A stretch of DNA of 64,000 bases, from the NCBI RefSeq assembly GCF_042682685.1, contig NZ_JBHUHX010000059.1:1-64000 (forward strand). Reading direction: 5' to 3'. This document shows, in pieces, positions 36,189 through 44,400 of the stretch (its first letter is position 1; the number at the start of each line of letters is the position of its first letter). The DNA comes from Imhoffiella fuscus (GTDB lineage: Bacteria; Pseudomonadota; Gammaproteobacteria; Chromatiales; Chromatiaceae). A program made the translations under genes and the position numbers. Under the pieces are notes generated by a model. It was not told the origin of the DNA. It worked only from the letters and a program-made list of their open reading frames with translations, and did not search any database.

Positions 36189-37691
36189 TCAGAGATCGCG
36201 GGCAACCCGAAAGCCCAGCATATCGAGCCGCGCTTCCGGCGCGAAATGCGCCCGGATGAAGGCACGCATGGAGGAGGAAGGCTTGTTGAAGGCACCCCCG
36301 CGCGCGACCCGCTCGGCACAGCCGGGAACGCGCCAGGAGCGCCCATCGGTCGGGGCGCCGCGATAATTGGGGGTGTAGCAGTCGTCAACCCACTCCATGG
36401 CATTGCCGGCCGTATCATGAAGACCGAAGGGGTTGGCAGGAAAGGATCCGACCGGAGCGGTGGAGCGGTTGTCCCAGCGCGAGCCGCAGTCGAAACAGAC
36501 GGCCCGACCCGGTTCGATGCCGTAGCCCCACCAGAAAGGCGTATTGGTTGACGCCCGAGCGGCATATTCCCACTCGGCCTCGGTCGGCAACCGATACACC
36601 CTGCGGGTCTCCCGCGAGAGCCATGCTGCGTACTCGCTGGCATCGTCCCAGCTCACCCCGACCACCGGACGCGAGCCACGTCCCCAACCGTAGTCGTCGG
36701 GTGGCGCGCGGCCGGTCGCGCGCGTGAATCGGGCATAGTCCTGAAAGGTCACCTCGTTGAGACCGATCAGAAAGGACGCAACCGTCACCTCGTGCGGCGG
36801 GCTGAAATCCGCCCCCGCAAGGCTGGCGTTGCCCATCTTGAAGCGACCGCCCTCCACCAGCACCATCGTCGGCCCCAGGGCACCACTGCGCAAACGGTCG
36901 TTGCGCACCCGAGGCGACGCGGGCCGCGTCGCGGCGACCTCGGGCGAAGACGACGCCCCAACCGCAGCCGGAGCCTCCGGCGCCGCAACCGGCGCACTGG
37001 CCGGCTTCGGGTCCGGGGCCTGGACGGCGATCGACGTCGGCGGACGCTCGGCGATGATTTCGACCGGGACCGCACCGCCGAGCTGAAGCCCCGGAAGCTG
37101 GATATGGATCCGGTCCCAGAAGAGATAGAGGAAGCTGAGCATGGTGGCCGACAGCAGCACGAACATGACCAGCGCCCCGATCACGATCCAGGCGGTCTGA
37201 ATCTTCGGCGGCTCGGAAACAACCGGGGCGGACATCACCACCGGAGAAGGCGGCTCCTCCGGTCGGGCCTTGAGCATGGCGACCTCGTCGCGCAGCCGGT
37301 CGAGCTCGGACTGGAGTTCCTGGACGGCCTTGTCCTTGCGCTCGACCTCCTGCTTGAGACCGTCGAAGGCCATGTTCTGGTCCTCAAGCTCGTCTTCGAG
37401 TCGGCGACACTCCTCGGTGATGTGGTCGAGCGCCTGCTCCTTCGCCTCCAGGGTCTGCTGCAGAACCGTCATCTCCTGCTGCATGGCGAGACGCTCGGTC
37501 GCGGTCGCGACCGAGCTGTCCTGCTCGAACTCCCGTTCGGCGAGCCGGCGATTGAGGCGCATGACTTCCTCCTCCGCCTCCTTGCGCATCCGCTCAAGCG
37601 TCTTGCGCAAGGACTCGGTTTCGTCGTCATATTGTGTTTGCGAGTCGATTTGTTCGGTCATCCCGAGAGACATCTCAATGCGTGTATTCAT
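36189..37691 (-). CDS. Membrane-anchored SUMF1/FGE-type protein with coiled coil
   Basis: A 500-residue protein in three parts. Residues about 20-150 are a long charged coiled coil (RKTLERMRKEAEEEVMRLN and following heptads). A single transmembrane helix lies near 167-190 (AWIVIGALVMFVLLSATMLS). After a Pro/Ala-rich linker, residues 270-500 form a formylglycine-generating-enzyme-like domain: TMVLVEGGRFKMGN, PVVGVSWDDASEYAAWLS, YRLPTEAEWEYAARA, GLHDTAGNAMEWVDDCY and RVARGGAFNK. This domain occurs in sulfatase activators, in EgtB-like iron enzymes and in pure binding proteins; the catalytic Cys pair of true FGEs is not obvious. The topology puts the coiled coil in the cytoplasm and the SUMF1 domain in the periplasm. 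Confidence 0.82.
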   Translation of the reverse strand: MNTRIEMSLGMTEQIDSQTQYDDETESLRKTLERMRKEAEEEVMRLNRRLAEREFEQDSSVATATERLAMQQEMTVLQQTLEAKEQALDHITEECRRLEDELEDQNMAFDGLKQEVERKDKAVQELQSELDRLRDEVAMLKARPEEPPSPVVMSAPVVSEPPKIQTAWIVIGALVMFVLLSATMLSFLYLFWDRIHIQLPGLQLGGAVPVEIIAERPPTSIAVQAPDPKPASAPVAAPEAPAAVGASSSPEVAATRPASPRVRNDRLRSGALGPTMVLVEGGRFKMGNASLAGADFSPPHEVTVASFLIGLNEVTFQDYARFTRATGRAPPDDYGWGRGSRPVVGVSWDDASEYAAWLSRETRRVYRLPTEAEWEYAARASTNTPFWWGYGIEPGRAVCFDCGSRWDNRSTAPVGSFPANPFGLHDTAGNAMEWVDDCYTPNYRGAPTDGRSWRVPGCAERVARGGAFNKPSSSMRAFIRAHFAPEARLDMLGFRVARDL

Positions 37692-37935
37692 CCAGCCACC
37701 CGAAGTGCCGGCACCCGTTCTGGCGCACGGCTCGATCGATCCACTGCGCGCAAAGGCCCATGATCAGCTGTACTTATCCACCAAAACGCGAGTCACTTCA
37801 ACAGCCCCCGAAAAGGCGGCGAAGAATTCGCCCACCCCAAACGCCAGCGCCCTGGACCGACAGAGATCACGACTTTGTCGGGTCATGATTTCCCGCTAAT
37901 CTGTGCGGCCCATCGTCGCCAGGAGCTGCTTCACC

Positions 37936-39240
37936 ATGCCATTGCCGTTCAAGGAACATCCGCTGCGTCATCAGGCCGTCGCCGAACTGCATGCGCGCAA
38001 CTATGAGCCGCTGCATGCGCCCGAACGCGTTTCGCATCTGGCGGCCATCTGCGGCGAGCGCGGCAGCGGTCGCAACCTGCGGCACCTGTTCCGCCTGCTC
38101 GAATGCTATGGACTGCCGATCCCGGATCAAATCGACCAGCACTACTCGGCCATGCTCGGCGACATCGGCCTGCTCTGGGAGCGTCACACCGAATTCGTCA
38201 CCTACACCTTCACCAAGCACGGCGCCTTCATCCACCCCTTCGCACAACCCGTATTGCGGGAGCTGCCCGAGGCATGGCTGCGCGACATGCCCGGCGAGGT
38301 CGTCACGGCGACCTCGCTCGCGCTCGAATCACGCGACATGCCGGAACGCAGCCAGGAGGAACTCGACTCCTTCTTTTCGGGCAATCCCATCATCGGCTCG
38401 GAGGTGGTCGGTGGGGCCGGACGTGCCTGGTCGGACATGCGCATCCACAGCGACGGCTACTCGCGCATTCTGGTGCGCGACCAGGGGCTATCCAACAGCC
38501 AGGCCGGGCGGCTGGTCAAACGCATCCTCGAACTGAACGCCTATCGGGCCATGGCGCTGATTGGACTGCCGATCGCCCGCGAGGCGAATGTCATCCTGAG
38601 CCAAGGCGACCGTCGGCTGGTCGCGGTCGCCGCGCGCATGACCGAGAAGGAGGCAGCGGGATCGAGCGCCGAGAGCGAATTGCTCGACGACCTGACGACC
38701 CTGGCCTCCGAGATCGAGGCCGTCGCGGCGCGCACCGACTCTCGCTTCGAGGCGTCGCGCGCCTACTACGGCGTCGTCCAGCAGCGACTGGAACAGCTTC
38801 GCCAGAAACGCATCGAGGGGCTCCAAACCTTCACCGAGTTCCTTGAGGCCCGACTCGCGCCGGCCGTCGCCACCTGCACCTCGACCTCCAAGCGCCAGCA
38901 GGGCCTGGCAGAACGGGCTGCGCGTCTAACCAGCTTGCTGCGCGCCCGCGTAGAGGTTGGGCTTCAGGAGCAGAACCGCAGTCTGCTGGAATCCATGAAC
39001 CAGCGCGCCAAGCTCCAATTGCGTCTACAGGAGACGGTCGAAGGACTCTCGGTGATCGCCATCGGCTACTACGGGGTCGGTCTGATCGGCTATCTCTTCA
39101 AAGGGATCGAGGGCCATGGCTTTCCGATCGACGCCAGCTATGCGACGGGGCTATCGGCCCCGCTGGTGGTCCTGATCGCCTGGCTCGGCCTGCGACGCAT
39201 GAAGGCGCGTCTGCTCGAAGCCGAGAAGCACCGTGGATAG
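37936..39240 (+). CDS. DUF3422-family membrane protein
   Basis: A 434-residue protein starting MPLPFKEHPLRHQAVAELHA. The HPLR---A-ELHAR opening, the TFTKHGAF motif and a long helical region (SRFEASRAYYGVVQQRLEQL) followed by two C-terminal hydrophobic helices (SVIAIGYYGVGLIGYLF and APLVVLIAWLGLR) are the features of DUF3422. The fold recalls CorA-like channels with two terminal membrane helices, but no transport role is proven. AGGAG stands 10 bases before the ATG. Confidence 0.82.
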   Translation: MPLPFKEHPLRHQAVAELHARNYEPLHAPERVSHLAAICGERGSGRNLRHLFRLLECYGLPIPDQIDQHYSAMLGDIGLLWERHTEFVTYTFTKHGAFIHPFAQPVLRELPEAWLRDMPGEVVTATSLALESRDMPERSQEELDSFFSGNPIIGSEVVGGAGRAWSDMRIHSDGYSRILVRDQGLSNSQAGRLVKRILELNAYRAMALIGLPIAREANVILSQGDRRLVAVAARMTEKEAAGSSAESELLDDLTTLASEIEAVAARTDSRFEASRAYYGVVQQRLEQLRQKRIEGLQTFTEFLEARLAPAVATCTSTSKRQQGLAERAARLTSLLRARVEVGLQEQNRSLLESMNQRAKLQLRLQETVEGLSVIAIGYYGVGLIGYLFKGIEGHGFPIDASYATGLSAPLVVLIAWLGLRRMKARLLEAEKHRG

Positions 39241-39258
39241 CCGCAAACGGATCGCGCC

Positions 39259-39807
39259 TCAGGGACGCTCCGCATAGGGACGCAGGGTCATCTCGCCGCC
39301 GGCCAGCACCACTTCGAGATGCCTCAGATAGGCCATGCCGAGCAAGGCCTGATCGCCCTGCATGTTGGGCAGCACGGTCGCCTTGACCCCGTTGACGACC
39401 AGCCCTCCGATGTCGACACGATCCAGCCAGGCGGTCCAGCTCTGCACGTTGCCGTTGCCCGTCTTGCTGACATGCCCTGGGGTCAGGTGGAGTTCGAGCC
39501 GCTCGGCGACACGATATGGCATGGCGACATCGACCGAGCCCGTGTCCACGAGGAAATCGACCCGCCGGTCATTGATCCGACCGGTAGTGACGAACTGGCT
39601 GAAGTCGTTCTGTTTCAGAACCACCTGTGGGACGTCGCCCTCACCGATGAAGGCGACCGGATATGGATTGGGATTGCCCCGACGGCCGGTCTGAGACATC
39701 ACCACCACCATCGCGACACCGAGCAGGCCGACGATCGCGGTCCCCACTCTCCCCTTGTTCACCGGATTCTTCAAATCCAAGCACCTCTGACCGCAATGAA
39801 GATGCAC
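39259..39807 (-). CDS. Retropepsin-like aspartic protease (second of tandem pair)
   Basis: A 182-residue protein with one membrane helix (VGTAIVGLLGVAMVVVM) and a periplasmic single-domain aspartic protease: the active site is FLVDTGSVDVAMPYRVAERL, followed by GLVVNGVKATVLPNM and ALLGMAYLRHLE. The DTG triad and LLGMAYL ending identify the TIGR02281-type clan AA proteases, which must dimerise. It follows a paralogue by 84 bases. Confidence 0.85.
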   Translation of the reverse strand: MHLHCGQRCLDLKNPVNKGRVGTAIVGLLGVAMVVVMSQTGRRGNPNPYPVAFIGEGDVPQVVLKQNDFSQFVTTGRINDRRVDFLVDTGSVDVAMPYRVAERLELHLTPGHVSKTGNGNVQSWTAWLDRVDIGGLVVNGVKATVLPNMQGDQALLGMAYLRHLEVVLAGGEMTLRPYAERP

Positions 39808-39891
39808 GTCGAGCCCCTCGGGGCGCCCGAGCGGGGCGAGCTTACCGCGAATCCGAACCCCAGACGAGCGGTGCGCCCGACGCCCGATCGA

Positions 39892-40434
39892 TCAGGGCGT
39901 GGAATGGCGGCGCAACGTGAGCGTATCTCCGCGCTGGACAAGTTCGAGATGCTTGAGATAGCTCATGCCCAGAAGCACCGAATCGCCCGGCATGTTCGGC
40001 AGCACGCTCGCCCGAACGTCGCGCTCCACCAGACCGCCGATCTCGACGCGATCGAGCCGCGCGCTCCAAGTCCGCACCACACCGTTCGCGGTCATGCTGT
40101 TCCCGCCTGGGCGTAGCGTTAGATCGAGCTGGCGGGCGAGATCGATCGGCAAGGCGACCTGGGTCGCCCCCGTGTCGACCAGAAAGCGCACCGGCCGGCC
40201 ATTGATGGTCCCGGTCGCGACATAGTGACCCGAACGATTGCGCCGAAGGACCACCTGCCGCGTCCCGCCCGGCCCCTGCGTGGCGATCGGATCGGGATTC
40301 GGATTCTCCTGGCGATCGATGACGCCCTCGAAGAAACCGAACAGGAGCCCCAACCCGACCACCCAGGCGCCCAGCAGCATGAGACGCCCGATACGGACGT
40401 TCGGATCGCTCCCGCGCGAGCCCCGCCCCTTCAT
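39892..40434 (-). CDS. Retropepsin-like aspartic protease (first of tandem pair)
   Basis: A 180-residue paralogue of the next gene: membrane helix LMLLGAWVVGLGLLFGFFEG, active site FLVDTGATQVALPIDLARQL and end motif VLLGMSYLKHLELV. Both proteins share the NPNP(D/Y)P linker after the helix, so they arose by duplication. They could form homodimers or a heterodimer. The ATG at 40434 is preferred to a TTG 48 bases upstream. It is 54 bases after the MlaC-like gene on the same strand. Confidence 0.84.
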   Translation of the reverse strand: MKGRGSRGSDPNVRIGRLMLLGAWVVGLGLLFGFFEGVIDRQENPNPDPIATQGPGGTRQVVLRRNRSGHYVATGTINGRPVRFLVDTGATQVALPIDLARQLDLTLRPGGNSMTANGVVRTWSARLDRVEIGGLVERDVRASVLPNMPGDSVLLGMSYLKHLELVQRGDTLTLRRHSTP

Positions 40435-40488
40435 TGCAGACGCGCCCGACGGCTCACGAGGCCAGCCGGGGCATGAGCGCAACGGACC

Positions 40489-41256
40489 TCATCGAACGGC
40501 CGGCTCACCCTGCACAGACCCCGCCATGCGCTGGAACTGAACCCGATAGTAGGAGGCAGCGCTCCGACCGTTGGCGACCACATCGTAGACACGCCACCCC
40601 TGGTCCGATGGAGCCATGCGGAACTGCAGGGTCGACGGATACTCTCCCGCCCGCAGGATCGCCACATTGATGTTGACCGTGCCGCGCGGGCCGTGCCGAG
40701 GCTTCAGCATGCGGACCTGCTGCCCCTGATAACCGACCAGATTGCTGGCCAACACGCTGAGAAAATCGGACTCCAGCCAGGCGGTCAGATCCGAACGCTC
40801 CTTGGGCGACATGGAGCGGTAGGCCGGACCCGCGACCCATTGCGCCATGGAATCGAAGTCGAAGTAGGGGGCGATCTCGCGATCGAGAAAGGCCGCGACC
40901 TGAAGCTTGTTCATCGAATCCTGCTCACCGAGGAACTTGAGCAGACGGTCCATGCCCTCCTTGAGTCTGGCGCCGGCCTCGGCCACCGGGCCGGCGGGTC
41001 TCGCGGGCAGCGATCGCGCCCCATCGCCATCCCCCGGCGCCGCCGATCGGGACTGCCCGCCATCCTGCAACCCCGGCGCCGTCTCGAACGGATAGGCCTG
41101 CGCGCCCCAGGGCGCGACGGTCGGGGGCGCATAGGGCATCGGTGCAGGGCCGTAGGGCGCAGCCCCGGGTACTGGTGCGTAAGGATAGGGCTGGGCCGCC
41201 AGCCCCGCAGAGAGACCGAGAGACAGGACGGCGAACGACATCAGTGACGCTTTCAT
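40489..41256 (-). CDS. MlaC/Ttg2D-family periplasmic protein
   Basis: A 255-residue exported protein: signal peptide MKASLMSFAVLSLGLSAGLA, an unusual Pro/Tyr/Ala-rich stretch (about residues 22-60, PYPYAPVPGAAPYGPAP), then an MlaC-like domain: AAFLDREIAPYFDFDSMAQW, GPAYRSMSPKERSDLTAWL and GWRVYDVVANGRSAASYYR. MlaC carries phospholipids between the outer and inner membranes. No mlaFEDB genes are in the window, and the proline-rich insertion is atypical, so it may be a specialised orphan. GGAGG precedes the ATG at six bases. Confidence 0.8.
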   Translation of the reverse strand: MKASLMSFAVLSLGLSAGLAAQPYPYAPVPGAAPYGPAPMPYAPPTVAPWGAQAYPFETAPGLQDGGQSRSAAPGDGDGARSLPARPAGPVAEAGARLKEGMDRLLKFLGEQDSMNKLQVAAFLDREIAPYFDFDSMAQWVAGPAYRSMSPKERSDLTAWLESDFLSVLASNLVGYQGQQVRMLKPRHGPRGTVNINVAILRAGEYPSTLQFRMAPSDQGWRVYDVVANGRSAASYYRVQFQRMAGSVQGEPAVR

Positions 41257-41427
41257 CGAATTCCTCCGGTACATTGTGATCTGGGCGGGATCGATCGCAT
41301 CCGACGACTGCGACGGCACTGGGATCGGGGCACATCTGGAGCGGAGCCTGTCGCCGCACGCATCGGACCAACGGAGGTTGCCAACGCGCTCTATGAAAAG
41401 CAAGCCGGGCCGAGCATCGGGGACGCG

Positions 41428-44400
41428 TCAGAGCCCCGGATGCGTTCTGACGCCCCGCCCCGGAGGCGATCCGACCGCCGAGAGATCGAAGACGAGCTGA
41501 GACGGCGCAAGCGGAGCCGAGAACGGATAACCCTGAGCGGCATGGCAACCCTCACGGGCCAGAAAATCCAGCTGCTCATTCGTCTCGACCCCGTCGGCCA
41601 CGACCCTCACCCCCAGCCCCCGACCAAGCGCGACCAGGGTCCGCACCAGAAGCTCGGAGGTCGAATCGCGACCGATCTCGCGCACCAAGCTCCGATCGAT
41701 CTTGAGCGTATCGATGGGCAGTTGCTTCAGGAGCGAGAGCGAGGAATAACCCGTCCCGACATTGTCGACGGCCACCCGCAACCCGCGCGCTCTGAGCAAA
41801 GCCAGGGTCTCGATCCATCGTGTGTCGCGCGTCAGCAGCAAACGCTCGGTGACCTCCAACTCGATCGCTCCCGCAGGGCATTCCTGTGACAGAGCGACCA
41901 ACTGCTCGATCAAACGCTCATCGCTGAACTGGCAATCGGAGAGGTTGATAGAGATCGGCCATGCAGACCCCTCGCGCAACCAGAGCGCGCGCTGGCGACG
42001 CAGCTCATTCATCATCCAGCTCCCGATCGGCACGATGAGTCCCGATTCCTCGGCGATGGAGATGAAATCTGCGGGCTCGACCAACCCATTCTCGCCATCC
42101 TCCCAACGCAGCAACGCCTCCAGCCCGAGAACCTCCCCGGAGCCGATATCCAAGGTCGGCTGATAGAGCAGCTTGAAATCACCGCGATCCAGGGCGCAAC
42201 GCAGACGCGACTCGATATCCAGCTTGCGCGAAGCGGATTCGCCCATCGAGGCGGTGAAGAAACGGTAGGTGTTGCGCCCGTCCAGCTTCGCCGCATAGAG
42301 GGCGGTATCTGCGTGCTTGAGCAGCGTCTCGGGCGTCTCCCCATCGTTCGGGCTGAGTGCAATGCCGATCGACGCAGTACAGACGATGCTGTGACCGGAG
42401 CACAGGAAGGGCTCATTGAAGCGTTCGATGACATGCCCGGCGACCCGTTGCGCCACGCGCTCGACACCCTGTCCCTTGAGGATCACCGTCAACTCGTCAC
42501 CGCCCAAGCGCGCCACGGTATTGGCAATGCTCCCGACCCGCAGCGTGGCGCCAGTGGACGCCTCATCGACGGCATCCTGCAACCGCTGCGCCGCGCCACG
42601 CAGCAACTCGTCGCCGATACCATGTCCGAGCGAGTCGTTGATCCGCTTGAAGCGATCCAGGTCCAGAAACAGCAGGGCGATACGGTCATCGCGGCGGCGG
42701 TTGCGCGTCAGCGCGGAGTCGAGATCCTGATTGAACTGGGCGCGGTTGGCCAAACCGGTGAGGCCGTCCTGATAGGCGAGCTGATGGATGACCCGCTGAC
42801 GCCGACGTCGCTCGGTCATGTCGCGCAACAAGAGAATCACCTGCTCCGAGTCGACGGCGATGAGACGCACATCGAAAAACAGCGTCTCCTCGCGATCGTT
42901 GGACAACTCGACCTCCAGCTCGCGCACGCCGTGCTCGGCCAGCGTCGTGTCGAGCTCGCGCTGTATCAACGCGCAAGCGGACTCGGGCAGCAGATCGGAC
43001 AGGACGGTCGGCCTCGATTCGACCGTCTCCCGAACCCTCTTGAGGATCCGGCCCAGCTTGAATTGCAGCACCCGACCGCGCCGATCGAGCCGCATGAGCG
43101 CATCGGGGATCGCCGCGATCAGGGCGGCGTTGCGCGCCTCGCTGAGATGCAGCGCGTCGAGCGTCGCGTGGTTGCGCAGCAGATAGCGGATCCGATGAAC
43201 GAGCAGGCGCCAGTTGACCGGCTTGGAGTAGAAATCGGTGGCACCCGAATCATAGGCGGCCTCGACGGCGGACAGATCCTCCAGTCCCGTAAGCATGAGA
43301 ATCGGGAGCAGCTCGAAACCGGCCAGACTCCGGAAACGCCGACAGGTCTCGTAACCGTCCATCACGGGGATGCCCGCATCCAACAGAACTAGATCCGGGC
43401 GTTGGAAACGCACCGCCTCCAGCGCGCCCTGTCCATCCCAGGCGCCGGCGAACCTGAGCCCGGATTCTTCGAAGGCGGTCTGGGCGAGCAGGTGTGTCGA
43501 CGGATCGTCATCCACCACCAGAATCAGCGGGCGGTCGCGCACGGACGGCCGATCATCGACCTCGACGAACTGCCCTTTGGACAGCGGCATTGGCACGAGC
43601 GAATCGAACTCGCGCATCGGCGTAGCGACCGAGGACCGATCGGCGATCGCAATCTCACGGGGCCGGTCACCGGTACCGCCAAAGCGCTCGCCAATCGCGA
43701 TGCGGGTCTCGGCAGCCGTCTGCTCCAGAGTCGAGGTCACGCGCAGCGGAGGAACCTGAGCGCCTCCGGCACGCGAGGAGCGCTCCAGCCGAGCGCAGAG
43801 CGTCGCCAACCGAGCCGCTCCAAGCGTCTTGGCCGCCGAACAGAGCGCCCGAGCGGCCTCGGCGACCCCTTGTGGCTGGCCGGCCTCGATCCCTGCGCGG
43901 ATACGGGCGACCAGTGTCGATTCGGAGTCGAGATAGCTGGCGATCATCCGCATCACCAGCGCGGAGCCGGAGCGCGGATCGATCGAGCCGATCTCGTCGA
44001 GCGCCCCAGGGTTCAGGACCGGGACGGCCTCGAGATCGTCGAGACAGAAGGGATCCGGCCCGAGACGCGCTGGCATACCCAAATCGACCGTCACACCCGG
44101 CTCGCACGCGTCAAGATCGGAGACCGGCCGGACCCTCCCGCCAACCCCGCGCAGCAACGCGCGGTGCAGCGATTTCATCGAAATGGGCTTGGTCAGATAA
44201 TCGTCCATGCCCGCCGCCTGACACCGCTCCTGATCGCCCTCCATCGCATGTGCGGTGAGCGCGATGATCCGCAAACGCCGACCCGAACCACCGGACTCGC
44301 GCAGCCGCAGACGACGTGTCGCCTCATAACCGTCCATCAACGGCATCTTGCAGTCCATGAGCACCGCGTCGAAGGACTCCGCCGTACAGGCATCCACCGC

